Part shown: positions 8,804 to 18,548 of the stretch, piece after piece
How the letters are laid out: the number at the start of each line of letters is the position of its first letter
Position numbering within the stretch: position 1 is the stretch's first letter
Source of the DNA: JAAZBV01 sp964460435
GTDB taxonomy: Bacteria > Desulfobacterota > DSM-4660 > Desulfatiglandales > HGW-15
Assembly (NCBI GenBank): GCA_964460435.1
Contig: CAYWRH010000003.1
Coordinates: 18,335-82,334 of the forward strand
Reading direction: 5' to 3'
Length of the DNA stretch: 64,000 bases
Translations under genes and position numbers: made by a program
The notes under the pieces: model-generated
Database searches by the model: none
The model's input: the letters and a program-made list of their open reading frames with translations, nothing else
Told to the model about the DNA's origin: nothing

Positions 8804-9871
8804 ATGACAACCATGAAGGATATCGCTGAGGCCGCAGGGATTTCTATCGGCACAGTGGACAGGATAATCCATAACAGGGGACGTTATTCTGAAGAAACAG
8901 CTGAACTGGTGCGCAAGGCCATGAAGGAGCTGAACTACATCCCCAACATCCATGCCAGGGGGCTGAAGCAGACAAAAAAACATATCTTCAGTGTTGTCCT
9001 TCCTTACAGGGAACAGGATGGCGGGTACTGGCGTCTTATAGAAGAGGGGGTAATCAAGGCCGCTCAGGAACTTGCCTCCTTTGGAAATGATGTCAGCATA
9101 TTCCCATTTGACCGCTACTCCTCTTCATCCTGTATTGGTGCCCTTACCAGCGCGCTCTCATCTGATGCAGAGGGCCTGCTTATTGCCCCATGCCGCCCCG
9201 ATGATATGAGGCCTCTTCTGGAGCATACGGGCATACCCTATATCTTTATTGATAACAATATCCCTGATCTCAAGATGAGAACCGCATACATAGGGCAGGA
9301 CTCCCGCCAGAGCGGCATACTCGCCGGCAAGCTTATGAGCCTGCTCATAGCAGGCAAGGGCCCGGTAGGGCAGGATCAATATGTGCTGATTGTTGATCCG
9401 CCAGGCACCAATTTTCATCTCCGTAACCGCATCGAGGGGTTCCGCTATTATATGGATGCAGTCGTGCCGGAAGTAAGGTTAATGACGCTGAAGGCAGAGG
9501 CGGATGATGAACTGCACTTTCACATGAGGCTTAAGGAATTCCACACAAAGATAAAGCCCCTGCCCATAGGGATATTCGCAGCCAACTCCTCTGTGTACTA
9601 TATCGCATCCTTTCTTGAAAAAGAGGGGGATGACTACATATCCATTCCGCTTGTAGGCTACGATATCATCCCTGGCAGGGAGTCTGCTGTGGAGAAGGGT
9701 ATTATAGATTTTATCCTTACACAGCAGCCGGAAGTCCAGGGATACCGTGGAATTATTATGCTCTATGATCATATTGTGCTCAAAAAAGAGGTAATTAAAG
9801 AGGTGATCATGCCTCTGAACATCATAACAAGGGAAAACATACATACCTTTACAGATTACGTGAACAGCTGA
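8804..9871 (+). CDS. LacI-family arabinose regulator
   Basis: 355 residues. The N-terminal helix-turn-helix reads MKDIAEAAGISIGTVDRIIH and is followed by the hinge helix (YIPNIHARGLKQ) and a periplasmic-binding-protein-like effector domain. ATG 8804 is chosen over the TTG at 8789 because GCGGAGAT sits 6 bases before it and the TTG overlaps the operator. It should bind the two palindromes at 8652 and 8771 and release them on binding arabinose or a derivative; the effector is inferred from the neighbours. It stands in the place that AraR holds in Gram-positives but has a LacI rather than a GntR DNA-binding domain. Confidence 0.88.
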   Translation: MTTMKDIAEAAGISIGTVDRIIHNRGRYSEETAELVRKAMKELNYIPNIHARGLKQTKKHIFSVVLPYREQDGGYWRLIEEGVIKAAQELASFGNDVSIFPFDRYSSSSCIGALTSALSSDAEGLLIAPCRPDDMRPLLEHTGIPYIFIDNNIPDLKMRTAYIGQDSRQSGILAGKLMSLLIAGKGPVGQDQYVLIVDPPGTNFHLRNRIEGFRYYMDAVVPEVRLMTLKAEADDELHFHMRLKEFHTKIKPLPIGIFAANSSVYYIASFLEKEGDDYISIPLVGYDIIPGRESAVEKGIIDFILTQQPEVQGYRGIIMLYDHIVLKKEVIKEVIMPLNIITRENIHTFTDYVNS

Positions 9872-9890
9872 TTCATGCAAAGGAGGAGAT

Positions 9891-10598
9891 ATGAGTAATT
9901 TCAGGGAGCTCAAAGAGGCATGCTGGAGGGCCAATATGGAGATCCCCAGGCAGAAACTGGCGATCTATACCTTCGGCAATGTAAGCGCCCTTGATGCCAA
10001 AGAGGCAAAATTTGCCATAAAGCCAAGCGGCGTCCCCTATGATGAGATGAAACCCGATGATATGGTTATTGTGGATATGGATGGAAACAGGGTAGAGGGA
10101 AAATTAAACCCCTCTTCCGACACCCCTACCCATGCTGTGCTCTACCGCTCTTTGCCGGGCATTAAAGGCATCGCACACGCTCACTCACCCTATGCAGTAG
10201 CATGGGCACAGGCCTGCCGACCGATCCCCATTTACGGGACAACCCATGCTGACCATCTTTTTAATGACATCCCTGTCACCAAAGTGATGAGTGATAAGAT
10301 GATAAAAGGGCAGTATGAGGAAGAGACTGGCCATCAGATTATAAATGCCCTGAAAGAAAAAAATCTCTCGCAGCTTGATGTGCAGATGATACTGGTAGCG
10401 TGCCACGGGCCATTCACCTGGGGCGAAACACCGGATAAGGCGGTCTACAATGCGGTTGTGCTGGAAGAGATAGCCCGGATGGCCTACATAACAGAGCAGA
10501 TTAATCCTGATATCAAAAGGATGAAGGCGGCCCTGATAAACAAACATTATCAGAGAAAACATGGAAAAGAGGCATACTATGGCCAGGGAAAAAATTAA
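9891..10598 (+). CDS. araD: L-ribulose-5-phosphate 4-epimerase
   Basis: 235 residues, class II aldolase fold. It converts L-ribulose 5-phosphate to D-xylulose 5-phosphate with a Zn ion. The phosphate and substrate motifs are visible (TFGNVSALD near residue 27, KPSGVPYDEMKPDDMV, LNPSSDTPTHAVLY), and the metal His pair is in GIAHAHSPYAVAWA with a further His in GTTHADHLF. It starts 19 bases after the regulator stop with an AAAGGAGGAG ribosome site, so the two genes share a message and the epimerase is probably under the same control. Confidence 0.95.
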   Translation: MSNFRELKEACWRANMEIPRQKLAIYTFGNVSALDAKEAKFAIKPSGVPYDEMKPDDMVIVDMDGNRVEGKLNPSSDTPTHAVLYRSLPGIKGIAHAHSPYAVAWAQACRPIPIYGTTHADHLFNDIPVTKVMSDKMIKGQYEEETGHQIINALKEKNLSQLDVQMILVACHGPFTWGETPDKAVYNAVVLEEIARMAYITEQINPDIKRMKAALINKHYQRKHGKEAYYGQGKN

Positions 10599-10614
10599 CC
10601 AAAGGAGGGTCATT

Positions 10615-12582
10615 ATGAAAAATATATTTATCAGCCTTCTTACAATAAACCTTTTAGTAATTCCTTTAGCAAAGGCTGAAACAGTGAACATAAAGCTTGA
10701 CCTCAAAAATCAGGGTGAGGCGATCAGCCCCTATATCTACGGTCAGTTCATCGAGCACCTTGGCCGATGTATTTATGGCGGCATATGGGCTGAGATGCTT
10801 GAAGACAGAAAGTTTTATTTCCCGATTACCGCAAATTATGCGCCCTATGTGAGTCTTGCAGATACAGGTTACCCCGTGGTAGGCGCATCCCCATGGGAGA
10901 TAGTTGGCGATCCGGCCAGGGTTACGATGGTAACAAAGGAGCCTTTTGTCGGCGATCATACACCGCATCTAAGAGAGGGGGCAGCAATACAGCAGCATGA
11001 CCTTGCAGTTATTGCCGGCAAAAAATATACAGGCTATATCTGGCTTAAATCGGACAATAATAAGGATGCCCGTGTCAGCCTCTCCATGGTGATTGATAAT
11101 AAAATTATTCCGCTTAAAACCATATCGCCTTCGAACAGTTATACAAAAACCGAATTTGAATTCACAGCCAATAAGGACAGCGACAGTGCAACCCTTAAAA
11201 TAGAGGCGACCGCGGGAGATGTCTTTATCGGGACAGTATCACTCATGCCCGGGGATAATATCAAAGGCATGCGCAGGGATACGATTGCCCTGCTAAAGGA
11301 GTTGAATGCCCCCCTCTACCGCTGGCCCGGCGGAAATTTTACAAGCGGTTATGACTGGCATGATGGCATTGGTGACCGTGACCGCAGGCCTCCGCGCAAG
11401 AACCCGGCATGGACAGGGGTGGAGCATAATGATTTCGGAACAGATGAGTTCATCGCCTTCTGCCGTGAGATAAATACTGAACCCATGATAGCCGCCAACA
11501 CAGGCTTCGGCGATGCCTACTGTGCGGCAGAATGGGTGGAGTACTGCAATGGAGGGGCAGAGACCACGGGCGGCAGGTATCGCATCAAAAACGGCAATGA
11601 GAAACCTTTCAATGTAAAACGATGGTGTGTGGGTAACGAGATGTTCGGCGACTGGCAGCTCGGTTTCATGCAGCTCAAGCAATACACCATCAAACATAAC
11701 ATCGTTGCCAAGGCAATGTGGGAAAAGGACCCTGACCTTGTGCTTGTGGGTGTCGGTAGCTTTGACACCATTAATGCGGCATTTGATCCTGATTCAAAAC
11801 AGAAAAACAGGACATGGTCACGGGGTATGCTTGAGGAGTGCGCAGAATATATGAACATGCTCTCCGAACATTTTTATGTGGGTCGTGTCCCCTGGAATAA
11901 TGATGGTCGCAAGCCTGTTCTTGAGCATGTGCCCATGGTAAAAAACTCCATCCGTGAACGGGTGGAGGCACACAAAAAATTACAGGCATCAATCGAAAGC
12001 CTTAAAGGTCGTTTTGTGCCCATCACCATGGATGAATGGAATTACTGGCACCGTGATTATGTATATGGAGAACTGGGCTGCATATATGATCTGCAGGATG
12101 CCCTTGGCATCGCAATGGGGCTGCATGAGTTTTATCGCCAGAGCAAGTTTATCCATGCAGCAAATTACGCGCAGACTGTAAATGTGATAGGCGCTATCAA
12201 GACCACTAAAACCAAAGCGGAGTTTGATTCAACCGGGCTTGTGCTCAAGCTTTACCGCAATCAGTTCGGTTCAATACCATTAAGGTTTACCGGGGAGATA
12301 GGCGCCCTTGATGTGATGGCAGCCCTGAATGAATCGGGTAAAACAGTCACATTAAGCGCTGTAAACCCTACAGAAAAAGAGATCGTAATAAAACTTGATG
12401 GTCTGAGTCTTCCACCATACGCAGCGCTATATGTTATCACAGGTGAAAAGGATTCATCGTTTAATGCACCCGGCAAAAAGAGGGGAGTGGATATTTATAA
12501 CAGGGGCAGGGTATCAATTAAAGGCGGGCTTAAGGCCGCACCTCTAAGCGCAAGCCTTTGGGAGATTGAGATTATAGATTAA
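10615..12582 (+). CDS. Secreted GH51 alpha-L-arabinofuranosidase with CBM-like insert
   Basis: 655 residues from the ATG at 10615, which has AAAGGAGGG 5 bases upstream; the longer frame from 10561 overlaps araD. A Sec signal peptide ends near AKAET. A jelly-roll carbohydrate-binding-like region lies at about residues 70-210 and the GH51 barrel follows. The acid/base is Glu342 in VGNEMFG and the nucleophile Glu474 in MDEWNYW. A beta domain (ALNESGKTVTLSAVNP) ends the chain. The enzyme releases terminal L-arabinofuranose from arabinoxylan, arabinan or glycoconjugates outside the cytoplasm. Many GH51 enzymes are intracellular, so export is notable. Confidence 0.93.
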   Translation: MKNIFISLLTINLLVIPLAKAETVNIKLDLKNQGEAISPYIYGQFIEHLGRCIYGGIWAEMLEDRKFYFPITANYAPYVSLADTGYPVVGASPWEIVGDPARVTMVTKEPFVGDHTPHLREGAAIQQHDLAVIAGKKYTGYIWLKSDNNKDARVSLSMVIDNKIIPLKTISPSNSYTKTEFEFTANKDSDSATLKIEATAGDVFIGTVSLMPGDNIKGMRRDTIALLKELNAPLYRWPGGNFTSGYDWHDGIGDRDRRPPRKNPAWTGVEHNDFGTDEFIAFCREINTEPMIAANTGFGDAYCAAEWVEYCNGGAETTGGRYRIKNGNEKPFNVKRWCVGNEMFGDWQLGFMQLKQYTIKHNIVAKAMWEKDPDLVLVGVGSFDTINAAFDPDSKQKNRTWSRGMLEECAEYMNMLSEHFYVGRVPWNNDGRKPVLEHVPMVKNSIRERVEAHKKLQASIESLKGRFVPITMDEWNYWHRDYVYGELGCIYDLQDALGIAMGLHEFYRQSKFIHAANYAQTVNVIGAIKTTKTKAEFDSTGLVLKLYRNQFGSIPLRFTGEIGALDVMAALNESGKTVTLSAVNPTEKEIVIKLDGLSLPPYAALYVITGEKDSSFNAPGKKRGVDIYNRGRVSIKGGLKAAPLSASLWEIEIID

Positions 12583-12615
12583 CAAAGTCTGCACCAAGGT
12601 GACAGGCTTTGTTAA
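12579..12615 (+). terminator. Hairpin between the two GH51 genes
   Basis: A 13-base-pair stem (12579-12591 with 12603-12615, one G-T pair) and an 11-base loop, overlapping the stop codon of the first GH51 gene. It is followed by TCTCATTTTTAAAA, a weak T run. It may be a partial terminator or an mRNA stabiliser that sets the ratio of the two enzymes. Confidence 0.5.
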
Positions 12616-12646
12616 TCTCATTTTTAAAAAACAATGAGAGGTAAAA

Positions 12647-14185
12647 TTGAATAAGCTAATTTTATTACTATTTTGTTTAGCTAATCTTTCCTTTTCCATT
12701 CATGCCGGGAATGCGACAATTAAAATAGATGTCGATAGAAAGATAGGTGACATTGACCCTAAAATATACGGGGTGTTTATGGAGCCGATCCAGTTTAATC
12801 CTGCCGATTTTAAAGGAGAAGCTTCATTTCCGGAAAATACCCTGTATGGCATTCTCTATGATCCCGAATCACCTCTTGCCAATGAGGATGGTTTTAAAAG
12901 GAACTTCATTGAGGCAGGCCGCGAACTCAAGATCACCAACATGCGATGGCCGGGGGGAAATTATGTAGCGGGCTACAACTGGCAGGATGGCATTGGTCCG
13001 AAGGAGAAGAGACCTGTGCGTAAGGAGCTTGCATGGGGAACACTTGATACCAACCAGGTTGGGACTGATGAATGGGTAAAACTCAACAGGGCCCTTGGAA
13101 CTGAAAATGTGCTGTGTATTAACCTGGGAACCGGCACATTGAATGATGCCAGGTACTGGGTTGAATATACCAACTCGGAAGTGGGCAGCTATTATGCGGA
13201 TCTGCGCGCAAAATACGGAAACAAGGAACCCTACAGGATCAAATACTGGTGTCTGGGCAATGAGGTGGACGGCTCTCCCTGGATAATGGGGCACAAAGAT
13301 GCTGAAGATTACACCAAGATTGCCAGAGAGGCCGCAAAGATCATGAGGTATACGGATAAGAGTATCAAGTTTATTGCCAGTGGATCATCATACTATGAAC
13401 CCACCGGCAGGTGGATGGACTGGAACCTTAAGGTGTTAACTGAATTAAGGGATTTTGCTGATTTCATCTCAATACACCGCTACTGGGAGGATGATAAGGA
13501 TTATTATATACACATGGCGAAATGGGCTAATGATATTGAGGAAAAGATCCGGATAACAGCAGCCCAGATTCAGGAGGTGCGGACTAGATACAGGGTCAGT
13601 AAACCCATCTATATCTCCTTTGACGAATGGGCGCCATACAACAGAGGATATCAGGGAACACTGGCCACTGCCCAGTTCCTGAATTCCTTTATACGCCATG
13701 CTGATGTGGTCAAGATGGCTAACTATACGATGTTTACTACCCTTCTGGGCTATGATCAAAAAAACGGCTCATTCAAGACACATCTGTTTTATGCCTTCAA
13801 ACTCTTCTCAAATAACTGTCTTGGTGAATCGGTTGATGTCTTTGTTGATGGAGAGACATTTGATGTGGACGAACAAAATAAAAATATCCCCTATCTCGAT
13901 GTCACTGCGGTCTATTCAAGGGAGCAGGATGCCTTGTTTGTAAATGTGGTAAACAGGCACAAAGATGAGCCGATCACTGCTGATATTATAAGCAGCGCAG
14001 GCGCTTTCATGGGAAAGGCTCAAATAAGCGAGATAAACATGAAGGACATCAATGCAGCATACAGGTTCGATGAGCAGGAAAAATACCTTCCTGTTACAAG
14101 TGACAAACCTGTGAAAGGAAACAGGATAGCCTATACATTTCCTGCGCATTCATTTACCCAGATAAAGGTTAAAATTGAAAAGTAA
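12647..14185 (+). CDS. Second secreted GH51-type alpha-L-arabinofuranosidase
   Basis: 512 residues. Translation appears to start at TTG, with GAGAGGTAAAA just upstream; the resulting N-terminus is a clean signal peptide (LILLLFCLANLSFSIHAG). It lacks the carbohydrate-binding insert of its neighbour. The substrate motif is RWPGGNYVAGYNWQDGIGP, the acid/base is Glu206 in LGNEVDG, and the nucleophile is Glu327 in SFDEWAPY. The two GH51 proteins are only distantly alike, so they probably cut different linkages or substitutions. It lies in the rightward run between the first GH51 gene and a carboxylesterase. Confidence 0.92.
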   Translation: MNKLILLLFCLANLSFSIHAGNATIKIDVDRKIGDIDPKIYGVFMEPIQFNPADFKGEASFPENTLYGILYDPESPLANEDGFKRNFIEAGRELKITNMRWPGGNYVAGYNWQDGIGPKEKRPVRKELAWGTLDTNQVGTDEWVKLNRALGTENVLCINLGTGTLNDARYWVEYTNSEVGSYYADLRAKYGNKEPYRIKYWCLGNEVDGSPWIMGHKDAEDYTKIAREAAKIMRYTDKSIKFIASGSSYYEPTGRWMDWNLKVLTELRDFADFISIHRYWEDDKDYYIHMAKWANDIEEKIRITAAQIQEVRTRYRVSKPIYISFDEWAPYNRGYQGTLATAQFLNSFIRHADVVKMANYTMFTTLLGYDQKNGSFKTHLFYAFKLFSNNCLGESVDVFVDGETFDVDEQNKNIPYLDVTAVYSREQDALFVNVVNRHKDEPITADIISSAGAFMGKAQISEINMKDINAAYRFDEQEKYLPVTSDKPVKGNRIAYTFPAHSFTQIKVKIEK

Positions 14186-14197
14186 AGGAGAATTATC

Positions 14198-15724
14198 ATG
14201 CTAAGAAGAGTAAGGGTTGAAAATGGTCTTGTAGAGGGTTTGCCTGCTGCTGACCCGCGTATTACATCATTCAAGGGCATCCCCTTTGCTGCCCCTCCGG
14301 TGGGTCAAAACCGCTGGAAGGCCCCCCAGCCGTTAAAGAACTGGGACGGTGTTCTATATGCCTTTAAATTTGCCCCCATCTCCATGCAGCATATCCCGGG
14401 TGAAGACCCTGAAATCATCTACACAAGGGAGTGGAATGTGGACACCTCCATTGAAATGGATGAAGACTCCCTGCATCTTAATGTCTGGACACCTGCGAAA
14501 CGGGCGGATGAAAAGCTGCCTGTGTTTGTCTGGTATTTTGGAGGGGGTCTTCAGGAGGGAAATACCGCTGAGATGGAGTTTGACGGCGAGCGCATTGCAA
14601 GGCGCGGCATTGTTGTTGTTACAATCAATTACAGGCTGAATGTATTTGGTTTCATGTGCCACCCTGAGATTACAAAAGAAGCCCCTGATGCGCCGGCCAA
14701 CTTCGGATTTCTTGATCAGCAGTTTGGTACACGCTGGGTAAAGCATAATATAGCCGCCTTTGGAGGGGACCCTGATAACATAACCATAGGGGGACAATCA
14801 GCAGGGGGCGGAAGCGTTATGGCGCAGGTTACCTCTCCCTCAAACAAGGGCCTGTTTCATAAGGCCATTGTGGACAGCGGTCTTACGATGACTGCCTATC
14901 CGGGAACCCTTTTCCACAAGGAAAAGAACCTGGCAGAGGCTGAACAGGCCGGCATAGATTTCTTTAAATTCCTTGGCGTATCTTCCCTTAAAGAGGCACG
15001 CAATCTGGATGCAGTATACTTAAGGGACAAAATGGTGGAATACAGGGCATTCTGGGGTCCTGTAATAGATAATAAATTTTATGTTGGCGATGCCAATGAG
15101 CTGTTCATGGCAAATAAATGTGAGCTTGTCCCCATGATGTTCGGACACACTGCAACAGAGTTTCCTGACAGGCCATTAGTCAAGTCGGTTAAGGAGTTTG
15201 AAAACTTTGCACGGGATGCCTATGGATCAGATGCAGATGAATTTCTTGGGTTATGCAGATCAGAGACCGGGAGCATCTCTGAAATGCTTTATAAGGCAAC
15301 TGTGAGCCATCTTGAGTACTCCATTCGGCTTATTGGAAAGGCAAAAAAACGAACAGGCGATAAGACCCCCATATATTACTGGGTGTTCAACGCTGAGATA
15401 CCGGGCTGGGATAACCCGGGGGCATTCCATTCGGTTGATCTATGGTTCTTTTTCGAGACCCTTGCCAAGTGCTGGAGACCCTTTGTTGGCAAGCACTATG
15501 ACCTGGCGCGTAAAATGTGTAATTACTGGGCCAACTTTATCAAAAGCGGGAACCCCAACGGAAAGGATGCGGACGGAACAGAGATGCCTATATGGCGCCC
15601 ATTTACTGAAGATGACCCTAACAGGATATGTTTCTATGATGAGGTATGTGCTGATAACAGAGGGCCGGATGACCTGATGAAATTCTTGATGAGGCAATAT
15701 TTAAAAAAACAGAAAGGGTGTTAA
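14198..15724 (+). CDS. Type B carboxylesterase, no signal peptide
   Basis: 508 residues, alpha/beta-hydrolase fold. The N-terminal FKGIPFAAPPVGQNRWKAPQP is the family signature, the nucleophile is Ser201 in GGQSAGGGS, and the catalytic His is in PGAFHSVDLWFFF. The oxyanion loop usually read as GGGF/G is FGGGLQEG here. There is no signal peptide, so it should work in the cytoplasm, in contrast to the lipoprotein esterase at 16876. It begins 12 bases after the GH51 stop. In this setting it may hydrolyse esters carried on imported arabinosides (inference); the family has very broad specificity. Confidence 0.9.
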   Translation: MLRRVRVENGLVEGLPAADPRITSFKGIPFAAPPVGQNRWKAPQPLKNWDGVLYAFKFAPISMQHIPGEDPEIIYTREWNVDTSIEMDEDSLHLNVWTPAKRADEKLPVFVWYFGGGLQEGNTAEMEFDGERIARRGIVVVTINYRLNVFGFMCHPEITKEAPDAPANFGFLDQQFGTRWVKHNIAAFGGDPDNITIGGQSAGGGSVMAQVTSPSNKGLFHKAIVDSGLTMTAYPGTLFHKEKNLAEAEQAGIDFFKFLGVSSLKEARNLDAVYLRDKMVEYRAFWGPVIDNKFYVGDANELFMANKCELVPMMFGHTATEFPDRPLVKSVKEFENFARDAYGSDADEFLGLCRSETGSISEMLYKATVSHLEYSIRLIGKAKKRTGDKTPIYYWVFNAEIPGWDNPGAFHSVDLWFFFETLAKCWRPFVGKHYDLARKMCNYWANFIKSGNPNGKDADGTEMPIWRPFTEDDPNRICFYDEVCADNRGPDDLMKFLMRQYLKKQKGC

Positions 15725-15760
15725 CTATACAATTTTAGGTCGTAAGGGGAAGAGATATAA

Positions 15761-16849
15761 ATGTCAGAGATATTTAAACCGTTACAGATAAACAGTCTAA
15801 TTATAAAAAACCGTTTTGTTCGTTCAGCAACAGTGGATAACCTTGGTGAAAACCAGGTGGCAACAGAGGCTCAGCTCAATTTTTACAGGGAGCTTGCAAG
15901 GGGCGGGGTCGGGCTCATCATTTCAAGCGGGCTATTCCCGAGCCTTGACGGCTGGGCTGCACCGGGTCAGCTCGGTATCCATACAGATGAAATGATACCA
16001 TCCCTTAAGAAAATAACCGACACTGTGCATGCAAATGGCGGTAAGATAGCAGCACAGCTCATGCATGCAGGCTGGTTCGGTAACCCGGGCCTGTGCGGTT
16101 TTCAGACGGTTGGCCCATCCGAGACAGTCAATCCGGCTAATAATCTCAAAGTAAGAGGGCTCTCTTCAGATGAGGTTGAGGAAAAAATTGATCAGTTTGT
16201 GAAGGCAGGGGCAAGGGCAAAAGAGGCCGGGTTTGACGGGGTGCAGATTCATGCAGCCCACGGCTGGCTTGTAAGCGCATTCCTCTCGCCTGTTACAAAT
16301 AAAAGGAATGATAAATGGGGCGGATCTGCTTCAAACAGGGCAAGGTTTGTGATAAAGATAACTGAGGGGCTGCGAAAGGCCACAGGGCCTGATTACCCCA
16401 TCCTGATCAAGCTTGGAATCAGGGAATATCATCCTGAAGGTAAAAGTGCGCAGGAGGGGATTAATTCCGCCAGGATGTTTATTGATGCGGGCATGGATGC
16501 AATAGAGGTAAGCGAGGGTGTCGAAGAGATACCCTTTAACCATATCAGGCCAAATACAATGATCCCCTACTATGCTGACGAATGCAAAAAGGCAAAAGAG
16601 GCCATATCAAAGCCTGTAATACTGGTCGGCGGAATGAGAAACCTTTCTGATATGGAAAAGGCAGTGGATGAGGGGATAGCGGATGCAATATCAATGTGCA
16701 GGCCATTTATCATGGATCAGCATATTGTTAAAAAATTCAGAGAGGGATTGTCAAAGAGATCCTTATGTACATCCTGCAACAAATGCATACAGACAATGCA
16801 GGAGAGAAACCTGCATTGTACATTTAACTCAGGATTGATTAATTTTTAA
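15761..16849 (+). CDS. NADH:flavin oxidoreductase of the old yellow enzyme family, with Fe-S tail
   Basis: 362 residues, FMN TIM barrel. Visible motifs are IKNRFVRSATVDNLGENQVATEAQLNFYRELARGG in two parts near the start, the catalytic HAAHGWLVSAFLSP region, and PVILVGGMRN for the FMN phosphate. The C-terminus carries CTSCNKC followed by a fourth Cys 11 residues later, the usual four-Cys [4Fe-4S] arrangement of the enoate/dienoate reductase branch. There is no C-terminal NAD(P)-binding domain as in 2,4-dienoyl-CoA reductase, so electrons must come from a partner. It probably reduces an activated C=C bond, for example of a hydroxycinnamate (inference from adjacent esterases). Confidence 0.88.
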   Translation: MSEIFKPLQINSLIIKNRFVRSATVDNLGENQVATEAQLNFYRELARGGVGLIISSGLFPSLDGWAAPGQLGIHTDEMIPSLKKITDTVHANGGKIAAQLMHAGWFGNPGLCGFQTVGPSETVNPANNLKVRGLSSDEVEEKIDQFVKAGARAKEAGFDGVQIHAAHGWLVSAFLSPVTNKRNDKWGGSASNRARFVIKITEGLRKATGPDYPILIKLGIREYHPEGKSAQEGINSARMFIDAGMDAIEVSEGVEEIPFNHIRPNTMIPYYADECKKAKEAISKPVILVGGMRNLSDMEKAVDEGIADAISMCRPFIMDQHIVKKFREGLSKRSLCTSCNKCIQTMQERNLHCTFNSGLINF

Positions 16850-16875
16850 ACATCTTTTCTAAAAGGAGATTTAAC

Positions 16876-18516
16876 ATGAAAATTAAACATTCAACCTGGC
16901 TGGCAAGCATACTGTTTATTTTTTTCATAACCTTTGCATGTGATTCGCCGCCTGATAAAAATCAGGTTAAAGAGAGCAGCGCCCCTGATGTTAAGGAAGA
17001 GGTAAAGGCGGCGCCTGAGGTTACGACAAAGGTTGATGTAACCGGCGGAACAATTGAAGGTATTGAGCAGGATGGAATTTTAACCTATAAAGGTATCCCC
17101 TTTGCAGCGCCGCCTGTGGGAGAGTTGCGCTGGAAGGCCCCTGCCCCTGTGCAGCCCTGGACAGGCGTTAAAAAGGCAGACACCTTCTGTAATGCCTGCA
17201 TGCAGGCTGCAAACGCTATGGGCAACACGGCACCGGTGAGTGAAGACTGCCTCTACCTTAATGTATGGACCCCGGCTAAAAAGAGGGATGAAAGGCTGCC
17301 TGTTATATACTGGGTGCATGGCGGCGGTTACAGCGGAGGCTCTACCAGCACACCCATGTATGATGGCATTGGTTTTGCCAAAAAGGGCGTGGTTATGGTA
17401 AGTGTTGCCTACAGACTGGGGCCATTCGGGTTTCTTGCACACCCTGAATTAAGCATGGAGAGCGGGAACGGTTCAGGCAATTATGGAATACTTGACATGG
17501 TACAGGGCCTGAAATGGGTAAAGGACAATATCGCAAATTTCGGCGGAGACCCTGGCAATGTCACCATATTCGGCCATTCAGCCGGCGGAGCAGCCATAAG
17601 CCTGCTTGCAGCCACCCCTCTTACAAAGGGGCTTTTTCACAGGGCCATCTGCATGAGCGGGGGATCGTTTACACCCCTTATGACAGAGAATCAGGCAGGC
17701 ATTGGTCTGGGGCTCCCCACACTCAAACTAGCAGAATCAAACGGCGAACAGTTTTTAAAGGAGCTTAATGTAGCTGACATTAAAGCTGCCCGGGCATTGA
17801 GCGCAGATGATATCCAGAATAAACTTGCTGGCGGAATGGGCGGAATGAGATTCAGGCCGGTGGCAGACGGTTATGTTATATCAAATGACCTTTACTCCCT
17901 GTACATGGAAGGCAAATTTAATGATACTCCTGTATTACTGGGCCATACATCCGATGAAATGGGAGCCTTCGGCGGAAACCAGAATATTACAAAGGCCGAT
18001 TTTGTCAAACAGATCAAGGAGCAGTATGGCAAAGGGGCAGAATTAATCCTCGGTGCATACCCCCATTCAACAGATGCAGAGGCAACAAGGGCATCAAAGG
18101 ATATCAGGAATGACAGCTCCTTCTCATGGAACACCTGGACATGGTCACGCCTTCAGTCACAGAAAGGGAAAAACAGTGCCTTTCAGTATTATTTTGATTA
18201 TCATCCGAATGCGCCGGATGCAGGTTCAGGACATGGAAGCGATGTGCCATACGCATTTCAGACACTTGCTAACCCAGCCCAGCCGCCGAAAGAAGAGGAT
18301 ATGAAACTCTCTGATATGATAAGCACATACTGGGTAAACTTTGCGAAAACCGGCAATCCTAACGGCCAGGGGCTGCCTGAATGGCCGGCTTTCAGTGAGG
18401 CTGATCAAAAGGTGATGGTGTTTGATGGAGCGCCCGGGGCAAGGGTTTTGCCGGTTCTTGAAAGGTTGAAGGTAATGGATGTCTATTTTTCAGGGCTTAG
18501 GGGAAAGAGTGAATAG
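16876..18516 (+). CDS. Lipoprotein type B carboxylesterase
   Basis: 546 residues. The N-terminus is a signal peptide ending in a lipobox-like FITFAC, followed by a low-complexity Pro/Lys/Glu/Val linker (about 25-52), so it should be anchored to a membrane outside the cytoplasm. The catalytic domain has YKGIPFAAPPVGELRWKAP, the oxyanion HGGGYSGGS, the nucleophile Ser235 in FGHSAGGAA and the His in GSGHGSDVPYAF. The ribosome site is AAAAGGAG. It may strip ester groups from arabinose-containing oligosaccharides before or during cleavage by the exported GH51 enzymes. The true substrate is unknown. Confidence 0.92.
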   Translation: MKIKHSTWLASILFIFFITFACDSPPDKNQVKESSAPDVKEEVKAAPEVTTKVDVTGGTIEGIEQDGILTYKGIPFAAPPVGELRWKAPAPVQPWTGVKKADTFCNACMQAANAMGNTAPVSEDCLYLNVWTPAKKRDERLPVIYWVHGGGYSGGSTSTPMYDGIGFAKKGVVMVSVAYRLGPFGFLAHPELSMESGNGSGNYGILDMVQGLKWVKDNIANFGGDPGNVTIFGHSAGGAAISLLAATPLTKGLFHRAICMSGGSFTPLMTENQAGIGLGLPTLKLAESNGEQFLKELNVADIKAARALSADDIQNKLAGGMGGMRFRPVADGYVISNDLYSLYMEGKFNDTPVLLGHTSDEMGAFGGNQNITKADFVKQIKEQYGKGAELILGAYPHSTDAEATRASKDIRNDSSFSWNTWTWSRLQSQKGKNSAFQYYFDYHPNAPDAGSGHGSDVPYAFQTLANPAQPPKEEDMKLSDMISTYWVNFAKTGNPNGQGLPEWPAFSEADQKVMVFDGAPGARVLPVLERLKVMDVYFSGLRGKSE

Positions 18517-18548
18517 GAAGTCATCATTTATATAGAGGAGAAAAGATC

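Noticed and set aside
10561..10614. Longer start for the first GH51 enzyme
   Set aside because: It overlaps araD and would bury the signal peptide; ATG 10615 has a strong ribosome site.
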